Below, piece by piece: positions 18,287 to 27,744 of a DNA stretch of 64,000 nucleotides (within the stretch, counting starts at the first letter, position 1; each line of letters starts with the position of its first letter). Source of the stretch: Nostoc linckia NIES-25. Lineage in GTDB: Bacteria; Cyanobacteriota; Cyanobacteriia; Cyanobacteriales; Nostocaceae. The notes beneath the pieces were generated by a model. That model was not told the DNA's origin and did no database searches. It saw nothing but the letters and a program-made list of their open reading frames with translations. The DNA lies in contig NZ_AP018223.1 of assembly GCF_002368035.1 (NCBI RefSeq), positions 145,072 to 209,071 on the forward strand, given 5' to 3'. The translations under genes were made by a program, and so were the position numbers.

Positions 18287-19102
18287 TTACAATTCTTCTG
18301 CTTGGGGAAGTGGGAAGATTTCACCATCTAAATAAGCTTGAAAGTGTTTTTGGAAGTACAACCAAGAAGTCATATCTTCACCATCGATAAAGCCCTTTGG
18401 CGCTTGTTTATATAAAGGAATACGGTTATTAATTTCGTCTTGCAAGAATTCAGGCAGGTCTTTTATACCATTGATTTTACTACCAAAAGCACTGTAGAGC
18501 AGTTGACCGGGGCGATCGCCCATTTTCATCCAAGGAAGCCATTGACCAATTCTATCCCAACCCAGTTTCAGTTCTGAAACTGAGTTGAGTGCTGGATTGA
18601 ATAAATCTGCTGTTGGCACGGTTAATTTAAATAATTCTGCTGCCTGATAAATTGGATGTGGGCTGTATTCGGCAAACTTGGGATCTTCTGCTAAGGGATT
18701 GGGGTAATAGGGGAATATATCAAAAATGAAGGTTGTACTGTCACCATCTACTTGTGCGGGAAAATTTCCCTTAAATATGCCCTGCACTGGATTATTTGCA
18801 ACGTGGATAACTGGAACTGTCTCCCCTGTCCAAGGATTTTCCCATTTTCTCAAGACTTCTTCTGTTTGTGGATTTAGGTAGTAAGTCAGTTCCCTAGAAG
18901 TAAAATCCCAGCTACCTTCTTCTGTGGAAATACACCTGCTAACACTCAATCCGAATATTTTAAACAAAAGTTGTCTTTTCTCGCCGGGGATCAGAGCGTA
19001 AATTTTACCTTTCCAGATTAGAAAAGTGGATTCGCTAGGGTCGAGGGAAGAACGAGTTTTCACCCAGTGCTGCGCTTCAAGTTCTTGGATTTGGGCAACC
19101 AT
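18287..19102 (-). CDS. DUF1838-like conserved hypothetical protein
   Basis: This 271-residue protein without signal peptide or membrane segments looks like the DUF1838 family. It is rich in aromatic residues, with the segments FLIWKGKIYALIPGEKRQLL near the N-terminus and YNP-type ELTYYLNPQTEEVLRKWENP in the middle. The function of the family is unknown. No operon partner: the neighbours are a repeat-filled spacer and a membrane protein gene 200 bp upstream. Family name is from memory and moderately certain. Confidence 0.75.
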   Translation of the reverse strand: MVAQIQELEAQHWVKTRSSLDPSESTFLIWKGKIYALIPGEKRQLLFKIFGLSVSRCISTEEGSWDFTSRELTYYLNPQTEEVLRKWENPWTGETVPVIHVANNPVQGIFKGNFPAQVDGDSTTFIFDIFPYYPNPLAEDPKFAEYSPHPIYQAAELFKLTVPTADLFNPALNSVSELKLGWDRIGQWLPWMKMGDRPGQLLYSAFGSKINGIKDLPEFLQDEINNRIPLYKQAPKGFIDGEDMTSWLYFQKHFQAYLDGEIFPLPQAEEL

Positions 19103-19147
19103 CTAAAACATCCTTTGTGTCTGGATAACAAAAGGATAAGCGAATTT

Positions 19148-19290
19148 GTCATTAGTCATTAGTCATTAGTCATTAGGTATTGGGCATTGGGTAGGGAAAA
19201 GGTTAAAGGTTAAAGGGAAAAGGAATAAATTTAATCTTTACCCTTTTCCCCTTACCCCTTTCCCTTTCCCCCTTGTCCTCTTCCATGCCC
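19148..19290. repeat. Heptamer STRR and purine/pyrimidine inverted repeat
   Basis: Three to four tandem GTCATTA heptamers (19150-19175) are followed by an AAAGGTTAAAGG/CCTTTCCC purine-pyrimidine pair. The heptamer recurs at 42051-42105. Confidence 0.6.
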
Positions 19291-19307
19291 CAGTCCCAAG
19301 TCCCCAA

Positions 19308-20501
19308 TCACCAGTCCCCGATCCCTGAATCAAGTTGCTTATCCAAACAGCTAAATAAATACACCCAAAAAGGTAAAGAACTGTTAATCGCAATTAGCCG
19401 TACTAAATGGCCAGTTGTGACGATTTCAACATTATGATTTAGCGCTAAGGAAACTAGGATCATTTCTGCTGAGCCTCCCGGTGCTGTGACTAAAAGACAG
19501 GTTAACCAGTCCCAAGAGGTTAATTGCATGGCAAGTATAGCAGCGATCGCTCCAGTTGCGAGGGTCATTGTCACGGATATCAAAGCATAGCCGACAGTCC
19601 GCTTGGTAAAGTTGGGTTTGTCTCCCCAATACTCACCAATGGTGATTCCCAGCAGCATTTGACCGAATAAGTTAATTAAAGGCGGTGGAGTAAAGCTAAT
19701 ATCGCTTACAAAAGGCAGCGAATTGAGTAAAGGATTAAACCCGATACCAATTAACAATGCACCAAAAAAATCGCCCGCTGGAATTTTGAAAAATATAGCC
19801 GGATAAACTACTAATGCAGTAATTACGAGTAGCAATAAGAGTAATCCTAGTTGAGATGGATCGAAATTGAGCAAAGCACTTTTGACGGGTAGTGTTTGCA
19901 TCCAGGAATTACCAACTAATGTTCTAGCGATGAAGGGAAACAGAAAAACTACTGAGGTAACGCGAATCGCTTGAACTAAAGCAACTAAGCTTACATCTTT
20001 ATTGTAATCAGCAGCGATCGCTGCCATAATTCCCACCCCACCAGGAACCGTAGCTAGCATTGCTGTCAATAGGTTGGTTTTGCTGATGCGAGAGTAAATG
20101 TACCCAATGCAACCGCCAGTCAGCAACAGAAACAACGTGAGAAAAATAAAGATGGGAATACCAGAACCAATATTAGCTAAATTAGTATGAGCATTGGAAG
20201 CGCCGACGGTTAAGCCTACAAGTGCCATTCCCACTTTTCTGGCAGTGCGGTTTGGTTTGGGCAAATATTCATAGAAAATTCGACACCCTTGGAGAACTAC
20301 TATACCAGCTGCAATCCCAGCAAATATCCAAGCAATTCCACCAATGTGAAACTTTGCTAGACCTATGCCCACAGGCAATGCTAAAAGTATTTCCAGGGCA
20401 AGAACAATTGATTGTTTTACAAATAATTGTTGCTTGGTAACAGTAGGATTTTTATGAGTATGTTCTTCTAGGTTGGGAGCAACGCTGAGACTTTGATTCA
20501 T
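19308..20501 (-). CDS. AbrB-family membrane protein (ammonia monooxygenase-like)
   Basis: This 397-residue polytopic protein with about ten hydrophobic segments has the duplicated AbrB membrane domain. Each half carries a conserved glycine-rich loop: ATVPGGVGIMAA near residues 147-158 and VTAPGGSAEMIL near 337-348. Bacterial AbrB proteins of this type are annotated as putative ammonia monooxygenase or regulator of aidB expression; the name is historical and the transport substrate is unknown. It is not the AbrB DNA-binding regulator. Single gene, ending beside a heptamer repeat. Confidence 0.85.
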   Translation of the reverse strand: MNQSLSVAPNLEEHTHKNPTVTKQQLFVKQSIVLALEILLALPVGIGLAKFHIGGIAWIFAGIAAGIVVLQGCRIFYEYLPKPNRTARKVGMALVGLTVGASNAHTNLANIGSGIPIFIFLTLFLLLTGGCIGYIYSRISKTNLLTAMLATVPGGVGIMAAIAADYNKDVSLVALVQAIRVTSVVFLFPFIARTLVGNSWMQTLPVKSALLNFDPSQLGLLLLLLVITALVVYPAIFFKIPAGDFFGALLIGIGFNPLLNSLPFVSDISFTPPPLINLFGQMLLGITIGEYWGDKPNFTKRTVGYALISVTMTLATGAIAAILAMQLTSWDWLTCLLVTAPGGSAEMILVSLALNHNVEIVTTGHLVRLIAINSSLPFWVYLFSCLDKQLDSGIGDW

Positions 20502-20593
20502 CGATATAAGCTTTATTATTAATTTAATACTAATTTCAATACCTTAGCCATTCTTTTGTCTTATCTTCTTCAATTTAGTCCATTAGACATATT

Positions 20594-20696
20594 AGACTTC
20601 TTACAGAAGTCGGGAAAAGGGGAAGGGGAAAGGGTGAAAGGTTTGGTATTTTCCCTTTCCCCAATAAATGCAAAAAGCAATGAAAGCAAAAGGTCT
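20594..20696. mobile_element. MITE-like element, family D, purine-tract core
   Basis: Left end AGACTTCTTACAGAAG and right end GCAAAAGGTCT are degenerate family D termini; ATT lies on both sides (20591-20593 and 20697-20699). The core is a GGGAAAAGGGGAAGGGG / CCCTTTCCCC pair. Confidence 0.55.
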
Positions 20697-20699
20697 ATT

Positions 20700-21026
20700 G
20701 CCATTAATGTCAAGGGCGAGTGAGACGCCCACCCCACAATAAATGAATAGTTGAATATTTTTTGTTTAGAACTTCCTAGAAATTACTGATTTTACTTACC
20801 ACAAAGCACAGGTAACAGGGTTGGAATTTTCTTGTTTGTATGGCTTTTTTGTTAAAATTTTCTACCTGATTTACCTGCAATCTGCTGTATATTAGCTTAT
20901 TGTAAATTCTGACTCCTAAAGTCTGCTTTTAGGGGGATGTTGGGTTTTGCTATAGCTCAACCCAACGTACTTTTATTTTTAACTGAATTCTGAATTCTTT
21001 TAGCGTAGCCCATTCTGAATTCTGAT
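20700..21026. other. Intergenic spacer
   Basis: It contains a short GTGAGACGCCCACCCCACAA fragment of the dispersed repeat also found at 32115 and a TTTAGGGGGATGTTGGG segment. No gene seen. Confidence 0.4.
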
Positions 21027-21398
21027 TCAATCTTCATCGAGCGCCGGAAACACTTCCTCAAATTGCCACAATCTATCTTTGTTTTCAACGAACCAAATAC
21101 GAGTTTCTGGAGTTAATTTACTCCAAATGTCTTCAGCAGGAACGTGAGGAGATGCATATTGGTACTGCTGACCAAGTGATTTTAGATTCTTTGCTACATC
21201 GCTGGGAATTCCGAATTGTTCCCAGTCAATTTTTATATTTCTTCCCGAAACTCCTGCTGTAGGATCGAAAATCAATTGTGCAGTTCTGACTAAATCAGCA
21301 AAGTGTTTCGGTTTGAGTTTGGTGATTTCCTGAAGTAGTGATTCGTGATGTTCTGGAGGCATTTTACTAGCAGTGGTGAAGAGTTGTAGTGTATTCAA
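21027..21398 (-). CDS. Conserved hypothetical protein
   Basis: This 123-residue soluble protein is rich in charged and aromatic residues, with the C-terminal pattern ETRIWFVENKDRLWQFEE and an acidic tail. No domain recognised. Upstream, an 11-bp inverted repeat CGAACAGTTTT/AAAACTGTTCG (21411-21447) could be an operator or hairpin for this gene. Confidence 0.65.
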   Translation of the reverse strand: MNTLQLFTTASKMPPEHHESLLQEITKLKPKHFADLVRTAQLIFDPTAGVSGRNIKIDWEQFGIPSDVAKNLKSLGQQYQYASPHVPAEDIWSKLTPETRIWFVENKDRLWQFEEVFPALDED

Positions 21399-21410
21399 TT
21401 AGTCAAGAGT

Positions 21411-21447
21411 CGAACAGTTTTTCACTAGAAAATCGTAAAACTGTTCG
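21411..21447. promoter_or_regulatory. Inverted repeat upstream of the 21.0-21.4 kb gene
   Basis: CGAACAGTTTT and AAAACTGTTCG are perfect inverted copies separated by 15 bases, ending 13 bases before the start of the minus-strand gene. It could be an operator or a leader hairpin; the role is inferred from position only. Confidence 0.4.
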
Positions 21448-21698
21448 CGAATAACTGATTTTTGAACTTACTGCCAGAGATTTATATCCCCATGTTTCTA
21501 GCTTAGCGCCAAGTCGCTAACTTCATTATGACTAAGATTATGGATTAGGGATTAAGCGTTGGGAATAATTTCGATTCCATTTCAGAGTCATTATGTAGCT
21601 AATTGTTACTGCGCTTTGCTTGCGTAGAGTTGCGAGTTCCCCAATTCCTATTTCAGATATGACATTTAATTAATTAAATATTGCAGATTTTACTTTAG

Positions 21699-22064
21699 CT
21701 AATCATTTTCGATCAGAACTGTAACAGCTGCGATCGCAATCAACATTTCGTCATTTAGATCGTTGAGTTCAGGAATCGCTCGTCCTTGAACTACCATTCC
21801 TCCAGATTCTACTGTCAGAGTTTTTTGACCAAATGGTAGTACGGCTAGTACTTCCTCTTGCCTAACTTTTTCTGGGTATGGTACTGCTACTTGCACTTCG
21901 ACAATCATTTCATTGGGATGACTCAAACCAGCGACTTCCCAAACACCAGGTAAAGCATTATGAGCGATCGCATTGCGTACCGCCCTAGATGCTGCTACTG
22001 TCGGTTCTTGTCCATGCTGATCTATTCCCATCCCCATTTCAATTATCAATCGTTTACGCGCCAT
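21699..22064 (-). CDS. Lin0512-family conserved protein
   Basis: This 121-residue protein matches the Lin0512 family in its opening (ARKRLIIEMGMGIDQHGQ), in VAASRAVRNAIAHNALPG, and in the AVTVLIEND C-terminus. The function of the family is unknown; the fold is compact and cytosolic. The open frame extends five codons further to a TTG, but the ATG at 22064 is preceded by GGAGG at five bases' spacing, so that start is preferred. Confidence 0.85.
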   Translation of the reverse strand: MARKRLIIEMGMGIDQHGQEPTVAASRAVRNAIAHNALPGVWEVAGLSHPNEMIVEVQVAVPYPEKVRQEEVLAVLPFGQKTLTVESGGMVVQGRAIPELNDLNDEMLIAIAAVTVLIEND

Positions 22065-22232
22065 TAAAACCTCCGGCAAATTTTTTACCTTACGTCAAAA
22101 AGACGCAGAGAGAGACGCGCAGAGGGGAAAGACTTGTTGCAAGTTCTCGCCTTGTTACCTTGTCTACCCATCTCCCCACACCCCGCCCTGCGGGAAGCTA
22201 AAACTATATCTTCCTCATCCATTTGGAAGCCT

Positions 22233-22601
22233 TTAGAGAGTATGCAATAACTTACTCAGACGCTCTGAATAACTTTTCATTACCTTGATGGCAAACATTG
22301 GTGTTTCCTGAACCGCAAACAGAAATGCTTTTTCATCGAGGAAAGCAAGTTTGCAGTTTGTTTTGGCAATGGCTGTGTAAGTTCTATTTTTTACCCCTAC
22401 AAGTATGCCCACACCAAAAACTTCACTTGTATCAATGGTTTCTACAACCTTACCATTGACTAATATATCTACTTGCCCTTCCACAATGCCGTACATAATA
22501 TCACCAGTCTGCCCTTCTTCAAAGATGACTTCGCCTGGTGAAAATACTTTAGGATTAGGTTGTTTTTGAAATATACCGACTGTGAGTACAGGACTTAGCA
22601 T
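22233..22601 (-). CDS. Stand-alone cyclic nucleotide-binding domain protein, atypical pocket
   Basis: This 122-residue protein is a single cNMP-binding beta-barrel: FSPGEVIFEEGQTGDIMYGIVEG forms the first strands and ends in IVEGQVDI. No helix-turn-helix or channel domain follows, so it is a stand-alone sensor or scaffold. The phosphate-binding cassette is degenerate. Canonical proteins have FGE then R-[ST]-A, whereas here it reads FGVGILVGVKNRTYTA, lacking the Glu that contacts ribose. Binding of cAMP or cGMP is therefore doubtful. Confidence 0.82.
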   Translation of the reverse strand: MLSPVLTVGIFQKQPNPKVFSPGEVIFEEGQTGDIMYGIVEGQVDILVNGKVVETIDTSEVFGVGILVGVKNRTYTAIAKTNCKLAFLDEKAFLFAVQETPMFAIKVMKSYSERLSKLLHTL

Positions 22602-22770
22602 TAGAGCAACACCAAAATTCTTAGTTTTTGAATGAAACTTTTAGATAGGCATCATGAGAACCCAGAAAAGTATACTACTTTCTGTTGCTTGACTCCAATT
22701 TCCGCAACATTTCTGATTGATTAAGAAACAATTAACGAATGTTAAAGCTGGATTTATCCACTTCAAATAC

Positions 22771-22897
22771 CAATACAGTTCAGTTAAGACTCGATCCTCC
22801 CTAACCCTCCTTAAAAAGGAGGGAAATAAGCCCCCCTTTTTAAGGGGGGTTGGGGGGGGATCTTCCGGAGCTAAATAACGTTAATTGAACAGTATTG
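22771..22897. mobile_element. MITE-like element, family A
   Basis: Ends CAATACAGTTCAGTTAA and TTAATTGAACAGTATTG. The flanking 10-mers CTTCAAATAC (22761-22770) and CTTCAAAGAC (22898-22907) match at 9 of 10, a nearly intact 10-bp TSD. Core of CCCCCCTTTTTAAGGGGGG type. Confidence 0.85.
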
Positions 22898-23446
22898 CTT
22901 CAAAGACTTATCAATAACAATCGCAGGTGAATTCATGCAATTGAAATACTTGTCAACGAGGATAAATTTAGGGATGTTAAAAATATTATTTAAGTCTGTT
23001 AGAAGACAGTAGCTTTACTATAGAAATAATATTTTATTTCTAAAACAAATCAGTAGCCTAACGCACCTAAATCATTAATCGGTGCCGTACCCTCAGGCTA
23101 ACGCAACGCCAGTCCGCTCAAGTCGGGAAACCCGCCCATGCGGCTGGCTCCCCTACGTATATTTCAAAAATCAAATATGAGTCCTATATTGATAATTAAA
23201 GCTTTAAAACAATCATTTCGTTGATTCAAGACTTTCTGTGAAGAGTCAATACAGTGTGTAGTAAAAGTAAGAAAAGTAAGAAAAGTGGGATCTTTTGAGA
23301 AGCATATACTTCTTCGCTCAAAAATCTGCTATTGTTACCTTCGAGTAATAATTTATCTGAAAAAATAACGGATGTAAAGAAGGAATTTTCTTTGAATGGC
23401 CAATATTCGAGACTGCTACGATAGACAGAAACTATTGTTCTGTGTT

Positions 23447-23571
23447 AGGCCTCTTGCAAAAGTGCTTTTTGCACTTTTGTAGGGAAAGAGACTCATGTTA
23501 AAGGGGAAAGGAAAAATACCAAACCTTTCCCCCTTTCTCCTTCCCCTTTTCCCAACTTTTGCAAGAAATCT
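23447..23571. mobile_element. MITE-like element, family D, purine-tract core
   Basis: Ends AGGCCTCTTGCAAAAG and CTTTTGCAAGAAATCT, overlapping TA on both sides. An extra small hairpin, AAAAGTGC/GCACTTTT, lies near the left end, then GGGGAAAGG/CCTTTCCCC tracts. No ORF. Confidence 0.65.
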
Positions 23572-23771
23572 ATTGCAGATATGTAATATTTTTCTTAGGC
23601 ATTGTATATAAAGTGGGATGATTTAGCAACTTACAAAATTCACCTACAACTCAACAATAGCTTGCGGCAATTAATTTCATTGTTGTGCAACTTACTTTCT
23701 CGGATGTAGTAAGTCTACAGCATCTTATGTTGTGGGCGATCGCTCATTTGATTGTTGAAATCTAAGATAGA

Positions 23772-23978
23772 TTGACAATCCAGAAACTCCTTACAAAAGC
23801 TGCTACCTTGGCAGCTATTTATGCCTCTATCTCAGCTGTAATACCAGCTACAACTTCTGCTGAAGGTTCATCTATCGTAGTTTATTCAAGTCGATGGAGC
23901 AGCAAATTTAACAAAATTAGTTGTGTTACTAGACAACTAATTAACTCCAATTTTCAAGAGAATTCAATTCACCATTGA
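23772..23978 (+). CDS. Possible small secreted peptide or gene remnant
   Basis: A 68-codon frame from a TTG start. The first 30 residues look like a signal peptide (basic QKLLTKAA, hydrophobic stretch, cleavage after TTSA). The remainder is short and resembles nothing I recognise. It stops eight bases before the ATG of the secreted hydrolase that follows. It may be a tiny upstream gene or the relic of a related exported protein. No good ribosome site. Confidence 0.3.
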   Translation: MTIQKLLTKAATLAAIYASISAVIPATTSAEGSSIVVYSSRWSSKFNKISCVTRQLINSNFQENSIHH

Positions 23979-23986
23979 GGCATATT

Positions 23987-25048
23987 ATGAAAGTGAAAGG
24001 ATTTTTTCTTCAAGGTCTCCTGCCTTTAATGGGAGCTTCTGTATTACTTTTGCAAACTTTTACAACTGAAACAGCAAAATCAGAATCTGTTGATTCTACA
24101 GTATATTGCTCTAAAACTTACTTACCTGTAGCCCTTGCACCTGGAGGAACAAAACAATATCGAATTTATGGCGAACTTTGCGGGCAAAAGTCGCTTAAAC
24201 AAAAAACTGTTCATGTATTAGTTTCAGGAATTACATACGACCGCAATTATTGGGATTTCCCATACCGAAAAGAGCGTTACTCTTATGTTAAGGCTCTGAC
24301 AAAAGCTGGTTATGCCACATTTAATATTGACAGAATTGGAATAGGTAATAGTTCTCGTCCGCGAGCAGATCAGGTGACTGTGCAATCTAATGCTTTTGTA
24401 CTGAATCAAGTGAATCAAGGGTTACGGCAAGGCAAAATCAATAATGTGAAATTCAAGCACATTATCAATGTAGGTCATTCCTTTGGATCTGTTGTTGTTA
24501 TCGAACAGGCGAGTCAGTATGGCGGTGTAGATGGAGTAATTATTTCTGGATTTTTGCACAAGTTGACTCCAGAATTACAAGGCTTGCCTAACTTTGTATA
24601 TCCAGCACAATCGGACTCACGCTTTAAAGACAAGAACTTGCCCAATGGTTATCTGACAACTTTACCAGGAACGCGAGGGCAGTTGCTTTACAATCATCCC
24701 AATGCCGATACAAAAGTCATCAATAAAGATGAAGAACTTAAACAGACATTGACAACTGGCGAAGCAGCAACATTTTTTCCGGCTGTTACTTCTGATATTT
24801 CAAAAAAAATTCGCGTTCCAGTTTTGCTAGTAATTGGACAAAAAGATAATTTATTCTGCTCTGACAAAATCTGTAGCCGAGAAAATGTGACGGCATTTGA
24901 AAAGCAATTCTTTTCGCCTCAAGCGCAATTGCGGGTGTATGTTCAGCCAGATGCAGGGCACTCTGTGAATCTACATTTAAATGCATGTGAGTGGTACAAA
25001 GTAGCAGGTAATTGGAGCGATCGCTTTGTTGAAAATCGGGAGAACTAA
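23987..25048 (+). CDS. Secreted alpha/beta hydrolase
   Basis: This 353-residue exported protein has a signal peptide over residues 1-32 (basic MKVK, long hydrophobic core, cleavage near TAKS). It is followed by an alpha/beta-hydrolase domain: nucleophile S165 in GHSFGS, acid residue probably D in VIGQKDNLF, and His in DAGHSVNLH near the end. The nearest functional guess is an esterase or lipase. Several cysteines (two near 41 and 65, three near 290-330) suggest disulfides outside the cytoplasm. The ATG at 23987 has GAGG upstream; the frame extends to a TTG four codons earlier. Confidence 0.88.
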   Translation: MKVKGFFLQGLLPLMGASVLLLQTFTTETAKSESVDSTVYCSKTYLPVALAPGGTKQYRIYGELCGQKSLKQKTVHVLVSGITYDRNYWDFPYRKERYSYVKALTKAGYATFNIDRIGIGNSSRPRADQVTVQSNAFVLNQVNQGLRQGKINNVKFKHIINVGHSFGSVVVIEQASQYGGVDGVIISGFLHKLTPELQGLPNFVYPAQSDSRFKDKNLPNGYLTTLPGTRGQLLYNHPNADTKVINKDEELKQTLTTGEAATFFPAVTSDISKKIRVPVLLVIGQKDNLFCSDKICSRENVTAFEKQFFSPQAQLRVYVQPDAGHSVNLHLNACEWYKVAGNWSDRFVENREN

Positions 25049-25087
25049 GACACACAAATAAAAGACACAACTTTTATTTTCCTAAAC

Positions 25088-25130
25088 AGCGATCGCTTGC
25101 CAGTTAATCAACCAAGCGATCGCTTTTATT
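25088..25130 (+). terminator. Terminator built from two HIP1 sites
   Basis: AGCGATCGCTTG (25088-25099) and CAAGCGATCGCT (25113-25124) form a perfect 12-bp stem with a 13-base loop, followed by TTTATTT. It lies 40 bp after the hydrolase stop. Confidence 0.75.
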
Positions 25131-25208
25131 TCATCTAATTTTTAAAACATGGTTGGGGCAACAAGCAACGGGAAAATTAGCATATTTTTTCAAATATTTT
25201 ATTTTTAT

Positions 25209-25328
25209 CAGGACTAACGCAATATGTGACTGAAAACCTTATTCAAGCGTAGCGGTAATTCATGTAGACGCGGAGCGGCTTCCCGCAGGGTATTACCGCT
25301 ACTTTCGTTATCTTTTGCGTAAGTCGTG
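25209..25328. mobile_element. MITE-like element, family B, 120 bp
   Basis: Left end CAGGACTAACGCAA and right end TTGCGTAAGTCGTG, each with a single change from the consensus CAGGACTTACGCAA. It is flanked by a perfect 5-bp TSD, TTTAT (25204-25208 and 25329-25333). The interior is nearly identical to 51192-51311. Confidence 0.9.
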
Positions 25329-25555
25329 TTTATAAATAATGATGCTTAAAATTCAATATTATGGTAAGTTTTTAGCTCGACTTTATCCACAATTAAGAAT
25401 TTGTTTTCTTTATTCGGCAAAAACCCTGGCTTTTTGGCAAATACTTTTTACGCGTCATAGATTCTCGATGAACTGAAAAAAGTAAAACTCCCGTGCTCCA
25501 AAGGTTTTAGCGATAGCGTTCGCGTTGCGAAAAAAATGGATAAAGTCGAGTTTAG

Positions 25556-25716
25556 AGGATGTTTTAAAAGTCATTTTGTTGGTATTAAAAAGTTCTATAT
25601 CCGTCATTATCCTCCTTAAAAAGGAAGACTTTGATTCCGGTTCCCCCCTTTTGAAGGGGGGTTAGGGGGGATCTATAAGTGCCCAAAATCACAGCCAAAT
25701 ACTTTTAAAACAACCT
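25556..25716. mobile_element. Possible MITE-like element with AGGATGTTTTAAAAGT ends
   Basis: Inverted ends AGGATGTTTTAAAAGT and ACTTTTAAAACAACCT (15 of 16). The core holds a CCCCCCTTTTGAAGGGGGG palindrome like families A and B. Similarity to 35848-35886 begins outside the left end (AAAATGGATAAAG), so the true border is uncertain. Confidence 0.45.
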
Positions 25717-25853
25717 TTTAAAGCTGTTCCCTGTTTCCTGTCTGAAGGGTATGCTAATTGCTGCTAGAATTAATACTTCACTATGCAAAATTCAAAATCC
25801 CATCGATTTTAATTGATGACTTAATATAGTTGAGTCAACTGGAAAATATAACT

Positions 25854-27176
25854 ATGGAAAAACAACCGATACAAGTAATTGGAGGTGGATTAGCTGGGAC
25901 AGAAGCAGCTTGGCAAATAGCCCAGGCTGGAGTGCCGGTGATTTTATATGAAATGCGTCCAAAACGCTTTAGTCCTGCACACCACACAGAACATCTGGCA
26001 GAATTAGTATGTAGTAATTCCTTTGGGGCAATGGCAAGCGATCGCGCCGCCGGATTGTTGCACGAAGAATTACGTCAGCTTGGTTCTATTGTCATTCAAA
26101 AAGCTGATGAACACGCCGTTCCTGCCGGTGGGGCGCTAGCTGTAGACAGGGGACAATTTGGCCAAGATTTAACTCAAACTCTATCCACTCATCCTTTAAT
26201 TGAATTCCGCCGGGGCGAAGTCCAAGCAATTCCCGAAGGAATTGTAGTTTTGGCAACCGGGCCTTTAACCAGTCCCGATTTGGCAGAAGATTTGCGCCGC
26301 TTTACAGGCATGGAATACCTCAGCTTTTTTGATGCCGCTAGCCCGATTATCGTCGGAGACTCCATTAACCGTGACATTGCCTTTATGGCATCGCGTTATG
26401 ACAAAGGTGAAGCTGCTTATCTCAACTGTCCAATGAATAAAGAGCAGTACTTGAAGTTTCGAGAAGAACTCTGCAAAGCCGAACAAACAGAACTCAAAGA
26501 TTTTGAACGGGAAACAGCGAAATTTTTTGAAGCTTGTCTACCCATTGAAGAACTAGCACAGCGGGGAGAGGACACCATGCGTTATGGCCCGCTTAAGCCA
26601 GTGGGTTTATCGGATAGTCGCACCGACGAACGCCCCTATGCTGTAGTACAGTTACGGCAAGAAGATAAAGCCGGTCAACTTTGGAATATGGTAGGATTCC
26701 AAACTAATTTGCGTTGGGGCGAACAAAAGCGCATATTCCAGCTAATACCTGGTTTGGAAAAAGCCGAATTTGTGCGGTTGGGAGTGATGCACCGCAATAC
26801 CTTTATTAATGCTCCTCAGTTGATGCATCCAACTCTGCAATTTAAGGGGCGTCCAACTTTGCTAGCAGCTGGGCAGTTAATTGGTACAGAAGGCTACACC
26901 GCAGCCGCAGCCGGTGGTTGCTTGGCCGGAATTAATGCAGCACGGTTGGCTTTGGGCAAAGAAACCTTGACTGTACCAGCAACAACAATGATGGGGGCGT
27001 TATTTGAATTTATCAGTTCTGCTTCGCCCAAACATTTCCAACCAATGCCGCCCAACTTTGGAATTTTTCCGGAACTGGGTGTGAAAATCAAAAATAAGCA
27101 AGAGCGTTATGGACGTTATCGCGATCGCTCTTTAGCTGACTTAGCAAATTGGAAGGCAAATAGTGTTGACTGTTGA
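25854..27176 (+). CDS. trmFO: tRNA (uracil-54-C5)-methyltransferase, folate and FAD dependent
   Basis: TrmFO methylates U54 in the T-loop of tRNA using methylenetetrahydrofolate and FAD. The N-terminal dinucleotide-binding motif is IQVIGGGLAGTEAA (about residues 5-18), followed by YEMRP and LAELVCSNSFG, a hallmark of the GidA/TrmFO family. The C-terminal part includes LLAAGQLIGTEGYTAAAAGG. At 440 residues it is normal size. The ATG at 25854 gives the conserved start; a TTG at 25830 would add eight residues. It stands alone. Confidence 0.95.
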   Translation: MEKQPIQVIGGGLAGTEAAWQIAQAGVPVILYEMRPKRFSPAHHTEHLAELVCSNSFGAMASDRAAGLLHEELRQLGSIVIQKADEHAVPAGGALAVDRGQFGQDLTQTLSTHPLIEFRRGEVQAIPEGIVVLATGPLTSPDLAEDLRRFTGMEYLSFFDAASPIIVGDSINRDIAFMASRYDKGEAAYLNCPMNKEQYLKFREELCKAEQTELKDFERETAKFFEACLPIEELAQRGEDTMRYGPLKPVGLSDSRTDERPYAVVQLRQEDKAGQLWNMVGFQTNLRWGEQKRIFQLIPGLEKAEFVRLGVMHRNTFINAPQLMHPTLQFKGRPTLLAAGQLIGTEGYTAAAAGGCLAGINAARLALGKETLTVPATTMMGALFEFISSASPKHFQPMPPNFGIFPELGVKIKNKQERYGRYRDRSLADLANWKANSVDC

Positions 27177-27744
27177 CTGAGGACTTACAAACATATTTCA
27201 GGTAAATGAAGCAAACGTGTAGGGACGCGAAGCTTGGCGTCCCTATGATTATCTTTACCTCGTAGTGTGCTGAATCAATTAAGCGATCGCACCAAGAATT
27301 ATCCATCTCTACCTACTACCAACCAATTCTCTGCTGCCTTGAAAATTGAGCGATCGGCCCAAACAACACAGTAATCGTTAATTCCCAAGAGCAGTAATTA
27401 TACGGCAGTTGTGCTGTGAGCCTTCAACCGGATGGGATATTTAGTGCGATCGCAACACAACCAGCACTTAGTATAGACACTATCTGTCGCAATCATGATT
27501 CAAATTCGTATTCAAACAAGAATGCGGCAGATGTATAACAACCATTTTTAAAATTTACCTAAGTAAAAACCGTAGGTTTTTTGGTGTTAGAGAGTGCAGC
27601 TTTACTAAATCTTTAAATTATCAGAGATATATTTACTGTTATTTAAGTATTTTTAACCAGAAATTAATTCCTTTTTTGATTGTAATATGCGAGTATTACA
27701 TTGATTGAAAATATTCGATCCGTCAAACCTCAAAGGTATATATT
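27177..27744. other. Intergenic region before the RTX gene
   Basis: It contains a copy (27189-27263) of a dispersed repeat whose TTTCAGGTAAATGAAG end recurs inverted at 39878-39895, with a GTAGGGACG/CGTCCCTA hairpin core. The remainder is AT-rich and probably holds the promoter of the RTX gene. Confidence 0.5.

Larger units (their letters stand above)
22602..23771. other. 1.2-kb repeat-rich intergenic region
   Basis: It carries MITE-like elements at 22771-22897 and 23447-23571, and a repeat segment at 23053-23189 ending in a CGTATATTTCAAAAATC motif that recurs inverted at 40021-40050. No gene is supported. Confidence 0.6.
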
